A stretch of 37,785 nucleotides of DNA from the NCBI GenBank assembly GCA_027491935.1, contig JAOZGB010000009.1:1-37785 (forward strand), in the 5' to 3' direction. Under the pieces are notes generated by a model. It saw only the letters and a list, made by a program, of their open reading frames with translations, had not been told where the DNA came from and searched no databases. Both the position numbers and the translations under genes were made by a program. The stretch comes from Thermoproteota archaeon. Lineage in GTDB: Archaea; Korarchaeota; Korarchaeia; Korarchaeales; JAOZGB01. Positions 1 through 9,269 of this stretch are shown here, piece by piece (position 1 is the stretch's first letter; the number at the start of each line of letters is the position of its first letter).

Positions 1-275
1 TATTCACTGCAGATTCTTATGTTCTCCATCTTGCCTCCTAGCTTATCGTTAATATATGCATGCCAGTTTGCAAGTAAAACCATTGTTTTAAACCCGGCAT
101 CTACGAGATCTACCAGTTTCCACGCCCATATAAGCCACCCTATGTGAAACATGCCTGATGGTTCAACACCTATATATGCCCTTGGTCGCTCCACTTCTTC
201 GAGTAGTTTCCTGAGATCTTCGATTGTTATAACCTCTACTGTATTTCTAGTTATTCTTTGGATTCTTTCATCCAA
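1..275 (-). CDS. tyrS: Tyrosyl-tRNA synthetase, N-terminal part (runs off the window start)
   Basis: Minus-strand reading from a TTG at 275: LDERIQRITRNTVEVITIEDLRKLLEEVERPRAYIGVEPSGMFHIGWLIWAWKLVDLVDAGFKTMVLLANWHAYINDKLGGKMENIRICSE, with the EPSGxxHIG class I synthetase motif. Confidence 0.8.
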   Translation of the reverse strand, partial: MDERIQRITRNTVEVITIEDLRKLLEEVERPRAYIGVEPSGMFHIGWLIWAWKLVDLVDAGFKTMVLLANWHAYINDKLGGKMENIRICSE

Positions 276-283
276 AGAACCAC

Positions 284-1153
284 CTATTTCTGCCCCATAG
301 ACTTTTCAGCGTATCCTATTAGAGGCTGTAGGAGCCTAGTAAACTCCATAGGTAGAATAATCTTCGTAGCAGGGCTTGAACCGATTGCTTCGAGGGTTTT
401 CAGATACTGCAGAGTCATCGTTTTTACATCTATCCTGTTAGCCACGTTATATATCTGCTCAAGTGCCCTAGCAAAGCCTTCAGCTCTAAGGATGGCTGCC
501 TGCCTGTCTCCCTCAGCTTCAAGTATCGTTGCCTGCTTCTTTCCTTCTGCAACTTTAATAGCCGATATCTTCTTTCCTTCTGCTTCGGTGACCATCGCCC
601 TTCTATTTCTTTCAGCAGCCATCTGCTTGATCATAGCCTCCTGGACGTCCCTGGGTGGGAGAATCTCCCTTATTTCCACGCTTGTAACCTTAACACCCCA
701 CCTCTCAGTAACCTCGTCAAGTTTCGTTCTAAGAATCTTATTTATCTCATCTCTCTTGGCTAGGACATCGTCCAAGACAATGTTGCCGATAACATCTCTT
801 AGCGTTGTTGTAGCTATTACGATCGCAGCCCCTTTAAAGTTCTGTACTGCAAGTACAGACTCTGCCGGCTTTACAACCTTGTAATAAACAACAAAGTCTA
901 TGTCTGTTGGTGCGTTATCCTTTGTGATACATGTCTGGTGCGGAACCTCAAAATAGGACTCTCTTAGATCGACCTTGATCGCTTTGTCGATGATTGGAAC
1001 GATAAGTGTAGGCCCTGGCCCCCTAACGTCAAGGAAGGCGCCGAGCCTGAGCACCACTAATCTCTCATATTCTCTCACTATTTTTATCGCAGAGAATAGA
1101 AGCCACACAATTACGAATGCTATTCCTGCAAGAATTATGGTTGATAAATCCAT
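284..1153 (-). CDS. SPFH/band 7 (stomatin-like) membrane protein
   Basis: N-terminal TM segment followed by VREYERLVVLRLGAF, GPTLIVPIIDKAIKVDLRE and AEGDRQAAILRAEG, typical of prokaryotic stomatins; adjacent to an NfeD gene. Confidence 0.93.
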   Translation of the reverse strand: MDLSTIILAGIAFVIVWLLFSAIKIVREYERLVVLRLGAFLDVRGPGPTLIVPIIDKAIKVDLRESYFEVPHQTCITKDNAPTDIDFVVYYKVVKPAESVLAVQNFKGAAIVIATTTLRDVIGNIVLDDVLAKRDEINKILRTKLDEVTERWGVKVTSVEIREILPPRDVQEAMIKQMAAERNRRAMVTEAEGKKISAIKVAEGKKQATILEAEGDRQAAILRAEGFARALEQIYNVANRIDVKTMTLQYLKTLEAIGSSPATKIILPMEFTRLLQPLIGYAEKSMGQK

Positions 1154-1159
1154 ACATGA

Positions 1160-2368
1160 CTACAAGGATCTTTCAACTTTTAAGGTTAGCCCTTCCACCC
1201 CAACCACTTTTACTTCTTCACCTTCTTTAATAGTCTGGGCGGAGACAGCCGTCCAAAGCTCTGATCCCACAAGCACAACACCGGGTTTGCCTGGTTTAAC
1301 CTCGGTCTTAACAACTCCTCTCCTTCCTACTAACTTCCTGGGGTCAATGAATTTCTCTTTCCTTCTAAGAACCTGCTTTACCTTATAAAGATAGAAGGAT
1401 AAAATTCCACCTAAAGCTAATCCTACACATATCGAAGCCGCGAACTTCCTGCCTGGAGACAGGAAAGGAGAGCCTTGGTATATCAGGAATAATCCTATAA
1501 GGGAAAGCATAACTCCACCTATGGCGAAAAATCCGTGTCCGGCCTTTATTTCTAAGAACATTACAGCCACTCCTAAAACCATTATAATCGTTGAAGACCA
1601 GCCTGCTTGCATTAAGCCCATCCCGTAGAGTGCTAGGATTATAAATGTTACTCCAAACCCCTCACCAATGAGTGTCGGCGTTTTGAGCCCCACCATAAGT
1701 AGGAATATACCTGATAACAAGAGGAAATAAGCCATTGCCGGGTCAGAGATCATATTGAGAAATTCAGCTTTAAGATCTGGTTCAACATTAATAATCGTCA
1801 TATCTCTCCACCCCATCTCCACCAGTAAGTCTGAGATGTTAGAACATAACAAGTCTACAACTCCCGCCTCAAACGCCTCTGTAGAGGTTAATACAAGGTT
1901 TTCAGTCACCATCCTTCTAGCGATATCGCCGGGTCTTCCATTCGACTCTGCAAGGCTTTGTATCCAGGAAGCCATAGCTTTGGCCTCCTTTTCACTATAT
2001 GGTACTGGAGAGCAGGCGCCGATGGCCGACCCATTAGCAGCTGCTACCACATCGGACGCCATTGCGATGTAGGCTCCTGCGGAGAATGCTCTTCCTCCGG
2101 GAGGTATGAATACGACAACTCTAGCTGGACAGGATGATATAGCATCTACTATCTCCTCTGTTGCCTTCAGCAAACCTCCATTAGTATTGATTATTATAAT
2201 GTAGCCTTCCGCATATCCCTGCCTGAGAGTTCTAGCTATGAGGTCTGACGTGCCATAGAAGATGGAGGTCTCAATTCTCAATACCACTATTTCCCCTCCA
2301 CTATGTCCAAATGCAAGAATAAACTGAGAAATACCAATTATAAATAGTAAAACTATTCTTCTCATCAT
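1160..2368 (-). CDS. NfeD-family membrane-bound ClpP-class serine protease
   Basis: INTNGGLLKATEEIVDAI, PPGGRAFSAGAYIAMASD (Ser motif), several TM segments and a C-terminal OB-like domain (LVGRRGVVKTEV...GSELWTA). Confidence 0.93.
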   Translation of the reverse strand: MMRRIVLLFIIGISQFILAFGHSGGEIVVLRIETSIFYGTSDLIARTLRQGYAEGYIIIINTNGGLLKATEEIVDAISSCPARVVVFIPPGGRAFSAGAYIAMASDVVAAANGSAIGACSPVPYSEKEAKAMASWIQSLAESNGRPGDIARRMVTENLVLTSTEAFEAGVVDLLCSNISDLLVEMGWRDMTIINVEPDLKAEFLNMISDPAMAYFLLLSGIFLLMVGLKTPTLIGEGFGVTFIILALYGMGLMQAGWSSTIIMVLGVAVMFLEIKAGHGFFAIGGVMLSLIGLFLIYQGSPFLSPGRKFAASICVGLALGGILSFYLYKVKQVLRRKEKFIDPRKLVGRRGVVKTEVKPGKPGVVLVGSELWTAVSAQTIKEGEEVKVVGVEGLTLKVERSL

Positions 2369-2399
2369 AATATTAGAGACGTTAAAGGAATAAATATTT

Positions 2400-4244
2400 T
2401 CACGTTTTCAGCCGTTCAACATGGAACTTTAAACTCCGGTAGTCTACTACTCTTACAGTTTCAAGCACGTAATCCGGCAATAACCTTGCGTATTCTCTTC
2501 TAAGATATCTCTCATCTCCAAGTATGAATATACCGCTGTCATCCTGAGACCTTAAAACTCTCCCTACTGCCTGAGAGGCTCTCCTGATCGCTGGGACAAC
2601 GTAGGCGTAGTATCTTCCCCTACCGCCATAAAGGTTAGTGTAATATTCTATGAGAAGCCGCGTTTTCAACGTCATCCTTTCGAATGGAATGCCAGCTAAA
2701 TACACAAGTTCAAGCTCCTCCCCAGGGAAGTCTGCTCCCTCGGCAAATCTGCCCATAGCCACTGCTAGGAGCACCGGCTTACGGCCTCTCTTAGCCATGT
2801 CTTTAAACTGGTCAAGTAAGAGTCTAGCTTTGTCCCCGCTCATCGCCTTTCTCTCCACCAGTACAGGCCGCCCAGCTTCTCTCAGCAGGTCAACAAGCCC
2901 CGCAGAGGCGAGTGAATCCTGAATCCTATAACTCGCTGAGAAGACCGCTGAACTCACGTCTACCGCAAGTATCGTTTCGACTATCGATTTTACATATCTA
3001 TTTGCCATATCAAAACTTAGTTCTTCACCCCTGGTGCTTACTCCTCTTAGTATGAAACTTCTAATCTTAGATCTGTCGAAGTAAGAGGGGAAAACCCTCT
3101 CTGCGTAGTCTTTAAGACCTATAACCTCTGCAAATCCAACTATAGGTTTCAATGTGCCAGAACAGAAGATGCACCGCCAAAATCTCCTCCAAATAGAGCC
3201 TAATATTTCCGAGAGCCTCATATCTACTAGCTCAATGTATAATCTGTCTTCTTCCCGGCTCCTAATGAGTCGGACACCCTCTGATTCAACATTATCCATT
3301 AACCGTTTCAAGAGTGAACATATCCTTCCAGTTGATGAGCGTGGAGGCCTACCCTCACCTAGCTTCTTTCTTCTTATAAAATCGGCTATTTTTTCAAGGT
3401 CTTCAACTATTCCATCTTCTCCTCCTAGGATAAACCTTAAGAATTCTTTCTTATCGATTTCAGCCTCCCCCTCCCCATTAAAATATTTGAGTATCTTGCT
3501 AACTGTCTGAAACGCAGTTTTACCCATCTCTGAAAGTTCTATCTCTTTCAAAGACGATTCTATCGTTCTCTCTGTGATTTTGATGTAGTTAAGATTTGAG
3601 ACTGCTGACTGTAGGTTATGGGCCTCATCTACAACTAGGATGCATTTACCAAAATCTAAGGTCCTAGAAATAGGTAGACCTATATTCTTATCAAGGATGT
3701 AGTTATAGCTTAACGATATGAGACTAGCATGCCTAAGCAAGGATCTTTCAACCATGTAGGGGCATATTCCCTGTTCCATTCCAAATGATAAGATTTCCGA
3801 GTAGATCAGCGGCTCATGTAGAACCATATCTGGTTTAAATTTTCTCTTGAAACCCCAGTAATATCTGCAATCCCTATGGTAAGCTCTGCAGATATAGGCA
3901 GCATCAGAATGCGATACATTCCTAAACTCTAAATCTCTCAATAAGATGCACATATCCTTTTTACCCCTAAAGGAGATGCCGAAAACCCCCTCTTTGAGTC
4001 TCTTGTTAATAACCTTGAGTTCTTCAACAGGCCTATCAGTCTCGTTACCCGTTCTAACAGCCCAGATAATTTTAAATCCCTTGGAACAATACGGAAGGAG
4101 AGCTGAGATTATGAGAGGAGTTTTACCGAATCCTGTTGGGGCTTCTACGCATATATTTCTTTCAGAAACGTATTTCTCGATGAACGAAAGGAAGGCTTTT
4201 TGCCCGATTCTAAATTCGTAGGGGAAATAATCCGAGCTTTCCAA
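2400..4244 (-). CDS. XPD/Rad3-like superfamily 2 DNA helicase with probable Fe-S cysteines
   Basis: EAPTGFGKTPL (Walker A), VVDEAHNL (DEAH box), Cys residues between motifs Ia and II (DMC, YIC, RDC, GICPY), QAVGRVLRS motif VI. Confidence 0.88.
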   Translation of the reverse strand: MESSDYFPYEFRIGQKAFLSFIEKYVSERNICVEAPTGFGKTPLIISALLPYCSKGFKIIWAVRTGNETDRPVEELKVINKRLKEGVFGISFRGKKDMCILLRDLEFRNVSHSDAAYICRAYHRDCRYYWGFKRKFKPDMVLHEPLIYSEILSFGMEQGICPYMVERSLLRHASLISLSYNYILDKNIGLPISRTLDFGKCILVVDEAHNLQSAVSNLNYIKITERTIESSLKEIELSEMGKTAFQTVSKILKYFNGEGEAEIDKKEFLRFILGGEDGIVEDLEKIADFIRRKKLGEGRPPRSSTGRICSLLKRLMDNVESEGVRLIRSREEDRLYIELVDMRLSEILGSIWRRFWRCIFCSGTLKPIVGFAEVIGLKDYAERVFPSYFDRSKIRSFILRGVSTRGEELSFDMANRYVKSIVETILAVDVSSAVFSASYRIQDSLASAGLVDLLREAGRPVLVERKAMSGDKARLLLDQFKDMAKRGRKPVLLAVAMGRFAEGADFPGEELELVYLAGIPFERMTLKTRLLIEYYTNLYGGRGRYYAYVVPAIRRASQAVGRVLRSQDDSGIFILGDERYLRREYARLLPDYVLETVRVVDYRSLKFHVERLKT

Positions 4245-4245
4245 C

Positions 4246-4920
4246 TTAACCTCCTACCATAGCCGCTATAGTGTCAACTATCTCATTTAGACTCCCATAC
4301 GCTCCTGGGTATTGGTTGCTTCTTGAAAGATGAAATGATCTAATTCCTACGCTCTCAGGGACTATATAATCCTGTATGAAGTCGTCCCCTATATGAAATA
4401 TTTCTGACGGTTCAGCTTTTAAACTCTCTAAAACTTTACGGTAGGCTTCGGAATCATATTTTGTAAGTTTAAAGTCGTCAACAACAGAGAAAACCTTGTG
4501 AAACATCTTTGGGTCGAAGGGGGTTAGCAAAAACTTTAGGAAGGCCCTCGTTGAGTTAGTGATTAAAACTATTCTCCCTAATCTAGATGCTCCTCTGATC
4601 GCGCCCATAGCGTCACTATAGGGTTTAACTTCTACTGCTCTTGCTGCGTTAAGTAGAAGCACCTCCGGATTAACTTCGAGTTTAAGCTTTTCAACCCAAT
4701 AGTCAAGCATATACCATTCAATCATCCTATCTCCTACCATCCTATACTTGTTTATGATGTATTTATAAGCCTCCTCAAAGCTCAATCCATTCTTCTCCAT
4801 GTATAGGGAAGGTAGAAGCTTCAGCCAAACATAATTGCTAAAATTTTTCGTGACAAGGGTGCCTTCCACGTCAAATGAGATGTACTTAACCCTTTCCAAG
4901 GACATCCTTCCTCCAAACAT
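4246..4920 (-). CDS. HAD-superfamily hydrolase
   Basis: SFDVEGTLV (HAD motif I variant), VLITNSTR (motif II), HIGDDFIQDY (motif IV). Confidence 0.85.
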   Translation of the reverse strand: MFGGRMSLERVKYISFDVEGTLVTKNFSNYVWLKLLPSLYMEKNGLSFEEAYKYIINKYRMVGDRMIEWYMLDYWVEKLKLEVNPEVLLLNAARAVEVKPYSDAMGAIRGASRLGRIVLITNSTRAFLKFLLTPFDPKMFHKVFSVVDDFKLTKYDSEAYRKVLESLKAEPSEIFHIGDDFIQDYIVPESVGIRSFHLSRSNQYPGAYGSLNEIVDTIAAMVGG

Positions 4921-4943
4921 TTATACATGGGCTGTGTGAAATA

Positions 4944-5924
4944 TTGATTACAATGCTCATTCTCCTAATTGCTTCCATAATGTTTTCAATGTACATAGCT
5001 ATAAGTATTGGTGCTAACGATGAAACAATGTCCACTGTTGCAGGTTCGAGGTTTATGACGGCTCTAAACGCCGCAATAATCGGAGGAATATTTAACCTCA
5101 TAGGCGCTTTACTTATAGGCTGGAAGGTCGAGGAAACCATAGGGAATGATATACTCACGTTTAGGGTCTCCAAATTTCATGCGCTAGCCATATTATCGTC
5201 AATGTCCATATGGTTGACTATAGCCTCTCTACTGGGGCTTCCGGTATCTGTAACTCATTCTGTAATAGGCTCGGCAATAGGCGTAGGAGTACTCTCGAAT
5301 GGGCTAGCAGGAGTTAACTGGGAGGTAATATTAACGATAGTTTTAGGAATGCTTGTTTCTCCCATCATAGGCTTTATCCTTTCATTTCTTCTATACGAAA
5401 TCGTTAAGTCATCCATCTTGAAAAGGGCTAAGGGAATTACCAGTAGAGAGTACGCGGAACTAAATTTCTCGCTGCTTCTACTCTCCAGCGCTATTCTAAC
5501 AGCATTTTCCAAGGGTGGCAACGATGTTGGGAATGCTACAGCGTTCCTGTCAAATATTCTAGGGAGCAGTATAATTGCAAGGATTATATGTGGGATTGGA
5601 ATGCTGGTAGGACTCTCCACACTGGGTAAAAAAGTTTTAATCAAGGTAGGCATGTCCGTTGTTAACCTAACACCAGCTATGGCTTTTTCAGCTCAATTCT
5701 CGACTGGAATCATCACTTTCCTAGCGACAGTAATGGGATTACCCCTTTCAAGCAGTCAGGTTCTCATCTCCTCCATAATAGGTGTGGGGTACGCGAGAGG
5801 CATGAAAATAAATTACAAACAGGTTGTTGGAATAATAGTTTCATGGATTCTTACATTACCTGTTTCAGGTATTCTTGCAGCTTTAATAGTTAAAAGTTTA
5901 CTACTTGCTACTCTAATGCTCTAA
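4944..5924 (+). CDS. PiT-family inorganic phosphate permease
   Basis: SIGANDETMSTVAGS..., SVTHSVIGSAIGVG, KGGNDVGNATAF, LPLSSSQVLISSIIGVG motifs; paired with a DUF47 gene. Confidence 0.9.
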   Translation: MITMLILLIASIMFSMYIAISIGANDETMSTVAGSRFMTALNAAIIGGIFNLIGALLIGWKVEETIGNDILTFRVSKFHALAILSSMSIWLTIASLLGLPVSVTHSVIGSAIGVGVLSNGLAGVNWEVILTIVLGMLVSPIIGFILSFLLYEIVKSSILKRAKGITSREYAELNFSLLLLSSAILTAFSKGGNDVGNATAFLSNILGSSIIARIICGIGMLVGLSTLGKKVLIKVGMSVVNLTPAMAFSAQFSTGIITFLATVMGLPLSSSQVLISSIIGVGYARGMKINYKQVVGIIVSWILTLPVSGILAALIVKSLLLATLML

Positions 5925-6564
5925 TAGAAATTATTCTCATTACATCAGAAGCATCCTCACACATATCTGAAACTTCCTCTAATGCCTTTAAGAAGGCGAA
6001 AAGGGCTATCATAACTCCTTCATCGCAGCATCTTCCCACGATTACCTGACCTAGTGTTTCAAGATATAGCCTGTCGCACTTTCTTTCCGAGTTTTCTATC
6101 TTATCGCATATCTCCCCTACCGACTTAAAGTCTGAACTCATAGTTTTTGTGGCCTCAAGCGTTAACTTTGCACAGTAAACTGTTTCGTTTATTAGCATCA
6201 ATATTTTCCTCTTAAGATTCTCATTAAGTTTTGAAAGGTTTAGGTAGGTCAAAAGTCTGCTTGCTTCATGTGCGTAGTCCGCTACCATGTCTATACGTCT
6301 AACCAGCCTCATTAAGTCCTGCCTGCTGAATGGAGGTAGGACGCCTTTTGTTAACTCGGTATTTATTCCTCTCCTTAAGGTGTCAGCCTCGCCTTCAAGA
6401 TTTTCAACCTCACCTATTTCCTTCATGCAATCAGCCAGTCTATCCTCTATATTACTCGTAACAGCTTGTCTGAGTTTTTCAACAACCATTAAACTGCATC
6501 GTGCGTGTTCAACTATTCTTTCGAATGAAACTATCCTCTTTTTGAACAAGTCTAGAAGGCCCAC
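5908..6564 (-). CDS. DUF47 / PhoU-like phosphate transport regulator
   Basis: All-helical protein (GEVENLEGEADTLRRGINTELTKGVLPPFSRQDLMRLVRRIDMVADYAHEASRLL) typical of DUF47; convergent with the PiT permease. Confidence 0.87.
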   Translation of the reverse strand: MGLLDLFKKRIVSFERIVEHARCSLMVVEKLRQAVTSNIEDRLADCMKEIGEVENLEGEADTLRRGINTELTKGVLPPFSRQDLMRLVRRIDMVADYAHEASRLLTYLNLSKLNENLKRKILMLINETVYCAKLTLEATKTMSSDFKSVGEICDKIENSERKCDRLYLETLGQVIVGRCCDEGVMIALFAFLKALEEVSDMCEDASDVMRIISIRALE

Positions 6565-6614
6565 AGTCTAATAGTTACTGTTGGAAATATTAAATTATTC
6601 TATTTTGAGAGCGT

Positions 6615-7388
6615 TTAACCTCTGTATGGTATTTCTTCTCTTCTTCTCGGTTTAATTTCCCCCCTAGCTCTTTGAATTATCCTGTTCATCTCCCTCCTTA
6701 ATGTTAGCGCCATCTCTATGTCCTTTATAGCTTTGTTAACAAGGCTATAGTCAACATTTATTCCGTACATGGCATCTATCACCTTAAGAAGGCGTCTTGC
6801 CGCTTTAGGGTCCGGATATGCCCCCCTGGTAGATGATAATAAGCAAAATGAATCCATCCCTCTAACAGGTGCGAGTCCAGCTAGCAAGCCACAGGCACCT
6901 GTTACTTCTCCCCCTTGTAGGGGGAGAACTTTATATTTTGAGAGCATTTTAAGAAGCTCCATGTTTGAGGCACAAGCATAAACTGTATTCTCGTATCTCT
7001 GTACCACGTTTCCACCCATAGTTACTACTGTTGACCCGCCAAGGCGTTTAAAGAAGTCTAGAACCTGATTTGCCATAGGATACTGCCCCCATGTCGTAGG
7101 TTGAACCTCTGCAGTTAGAAGAATGAGATCTGCGTTTTCGGCGTGGATATGATAGAAATCATATGAGTATACCTCTATGCTGTTCCCGCCCTTAAGAAGT
7201 ACACCAAGCGCACCACTGGGAAGCGTGAGGTACTCTGAGAAAATACTGGCAAACTTTTCCGGTTTGAACTGTTTAATTAGAAAGTCGGCGGTTAACTTGC
7301 CGACAAGCCCAACTCCTGGCAACCCTTGTAACAATACTGGGTTATCTACCTGTGGCCTGTAATATTCTACAAGTTTAATGTATCCCAT
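6615..7388 (-). CDS. PAC2 family (proteasome assembly chaperone-like) protein
   Basis: LLQGLPGVGLVGKLTADFLIKQF...GEVTGACGLLAG...; C-terminal helical segment. Confidence 0.85.
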   Translation of the reverse strand: MGYIKLVEYYRPQVDNPVLLQGLPGVGLVGKLTADFLIKQFKPEKFASIFSEYLTLPSGALGVLLKGGNSIEVYSYDFYHIHAENADLILLTAEVQPTTWGQYPMANQVLDFFKRLGGSTVVTMGGNVVQRYENTVYACASNMELLKMLSKYKVLPLQGGEVTGACGLLAGLAPVRGMDSFCLLSSTRGAYPDPKAARRLLKVIDAMYGINVDYSLVNKAIKDIEMALTLRREMNRIIQRARGEIKPRRREEIPYRG

Positions 7389-7423
7389 TGGTAGCTCTAA
7401 TAGTAGGAAAGTTGGGGGTAAAT

Positions 7424-7441
7424 TTAAATGGTACCATTTAA
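7424..7441. promoter_or_regulatory. 18-bp perfect palindrome TTAAATGGTACCATTTAA between divergent genes
   Basis: Self-reverse-complementary sequence in the 65-bp gap between the PAC2 gene (minus) and the FAD oxidoreductase (plus), 12 bp before the latter's ATG. Confidence 0.55.
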
Positions 7442-7453
7442 TGGTGTAAATCT

Positions 7454-8776
7454 ATGGAGAACATAGTAATCGTAGGATACGGGACATCAGGTAAAACTGC
7501 TGCTCTATTTGCGGCTAAATCAAAGGGTAAACCCAAGATAACAGTTATCGAAAAAAGAGATAGGATCTTTAATCATCCCTGCAGTCTTCCATATGTACTT
7601 GATGGGTCAGCGTCCACTGAAGTTTTAAAAAAAAGCGACCACATCCCGAGAAAATTTGAACTCGTGAAAGGTGACGCTAGGAAAATAAAGACCTCATCAA
7701 TGGAGGTTGTAGTCAAAACCAAGGAGGGTTATGTGTCGGTAAATTATGATAAACTTATCATCGCTACTGGATCCTTACCTATGATCCCCCCCGTTCCAGG
7801 AGTAGGCCACAAAGGAGTTTTCAAATTTAAAGATGCGAGCGATTTAGAGATGATTCTATCATGGATGAAAAGCTATTCAAGAGTTGCCGTAGTAGGAGCT
7901 TCAGCAACAGGCTTAGAAGTAGCTTTAGCTATGAGGGGAGCTGTCAAGTCTGTTTATCTTATAGAAATGTTCGACATGCCTTTGCATGGTAGGTTAGATA
8001 GGGATATGGCTGAAATACTTGTTGAAAAAATATCCGATAAAGTTCATCTCAAACTTGGGTCTCCGCTTAAACAAATTACAGGTATTGGAGGGAAGGTGTC
8101 AGAGATAACTGTAGGTAGAGAAACTATACCTGTAGATATGGTTATCCTAACCACAGGGGTAAAGCCCAATATATCGTTAGCAGAATCAGCAGGGCTCAGA
8201 ATCGGAGATCTTGGGGGAATAATAGTGGATAGAGAAATGAGAACCAGTAATAAACAAATATATGCCTGTGGGGACTGCGTTGAAACTTTCGATATTGTTT
8301 CCGGAAAGAGAACTCTAAGTATGCTTGCAACTTCGGCGATGAGGCAAGGTATGGTTGCAGGGATAAATGCCGCCGGAGGATCTATTGAATACAGGGGCTC
8401 CGCCTCACCATATGTAATAAAGGCTGGAGAAGTTGAAATCGGCGCAGTTGGGTTGACAGAGGAGAATGCTGTTAAGGCCGGCTTTAAAGTCTTTTCATGT
8501 AAATATACCTGTCGGAGTAAACCATGGTATATGAAAGATTCCGGTAAAATCACATTAAAATTGGTTTTCTCTGCGGACGAAGGTGTAATTCTCGGGGGGC
8601 AAGCCTTAGGACGGGATGTATATCCCCGAATCAGCGTTATCTCTCTGGCTGTAAACCGGAGATTAAAGTTTTCTGATCTAGAAAACCTCGAGATACCATA
8701 CAACCCAGCATTTTCTGACTATCTTGACCCTATAAACGTGGTATCAAACCTCGCCAGATCCAAACTTGCTGGATAG
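7454..8776 (+). CDS. FAD/NAD(P)-dependent pyridine nucleotide-disulfide oxidoreductase (CoA-disulfide reductase / NADH oxidase-like)
   Basis: IVGYGTSGKTAAL, VIEKRDRIFNHPCSLPYVLDG (single redox Cys), VVGASATGLEVA, IYACGDCVE. Confidence 0.88.
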   Translation: MENIVIVGYGTSGKTAALFAAKSKGKPKITVIEKRDRIFNHPCSLPYVLDGSASTEVLKKSDHIPRKFELVKGDARKIKTSSMEVVVKTKEGYVSVNYDKLIIATGSLPMIPPVPGVGHKGVFKFKDASDLEMILSWMKSYSRVAVVGASATGLEVALAMRGAVKSVYLIEMFDMPLHGRLDRDMAEILVEKISDKVHLKLGSPLKQITGIGGKVSEITVGRETIPVDMVILTTGVKPNISLAESAGLRIGDLGGIIVDREMRTSNKQIYACGDCVETFDIVSGKRTLSMLATSAMRQGMVAGINAAGGSIEYRGSASPYVIKAGEVEIGAVGLTEENAVKAGFKVFSCKYTCRSKPWYMKDSGKITLKLVFSADEGVILGGQALGRDVYPRISVISLAVNRRLKFSDLENLEIPYNPAFSDYLDPINVVSNLARSKLAG

Positions 8777-9097
8777 TGGCCTAGCTGAAAATAGCTTAGC
8801 CCATCCCCCACTACTGTGGTACGTTGTTATCTCCTTACCCATTATTCTAGCGATCATAACTAACCCCCCAAGAACCCAGTTTCCAGCGTCTCCAACAACA
8901 GTTACAAGATCAGCCTTATCGATGGCTTCAACCGACCTCTTAATATCTGTTCCATCTATTATGACGGGCTCATATCCTAGCTTGCGGAGAATCTCAGTGG
9001 CTTTTTCGATCACGGCTGTTTCCACGATACTTTTATCTACTATTATAGTAGCTCTCTTGCTCAATTTAATCCTCTTATTTAGGCTTGAACTTTCCAC
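8744..9097 (-). CDS. Conserved hypothetical protein, 117 aa
   Basis: GTG-start ORF; alternating beta/alpha pattern (ATIIVDKSIVETAVIEKATEILRKLGYEPVIIDGTDIK). No family recognised. Confidence 0.6.
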   Translation of the reverse strand: MESSSLNKRIKLSKRATIIVDKSIVETAVIEKATEILRKLGYEPVIIDGTDIKRSVEAIDKADLVTVVGDAGNWVLGGLVMIARIMGKEITTYHSSGGWAKLFSARPLSSKFGSGEV

Positions 9098-9200
9098 ATG
9101 TATGGTTTGGATTTACTTTCTGCTTTAAAAGCGAGCAGAACAAGCTCCCTCTTTTCTTTTTAACATGAGCACAGTTCTTACATATATTCCCTTCAGCCAA
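9075..9200 (-). CDS. Small Cys-rich putative zinc-binding protein, 41 aa (not in ORF track)
   Basis: TTG start at 9200: (M)AEGNICKNCAHVKKKRGSLFCSLLKQKVNPNHTCGKFKPK*. CxxC...C...C pattern; 3' end overlaps the start of the downstream 117-aa ORF by 23 bp. Confidence 0.6.
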   Translation of the reverse strand: MAEGNICKNCAHVKKKRGSLFCSLLKQKVNPNHTCGKFKPK

Positions 9201-9269
9201 TCCTACTCACCTTCTACTCATCGATTCGGAAAGGTTAAAAGGATTTATAGTTATATATAATGCTGCCAG

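Noticed and set aside
258-884. 208-aa plus-strand ORF opposite the stomatin gene
   Set aside because: Antisense to a well-supported SPFH protein; composition (Ser/Ile/Leu-rich, no domain pattern) is typical of a shadow ORF.
8044-8703. 219-aa minus-strand ORF
   Set aside because: Antisense to the FAD oxidoreductase coding sequence, which has clear motifs; no recognisable domain in the antisense frame.
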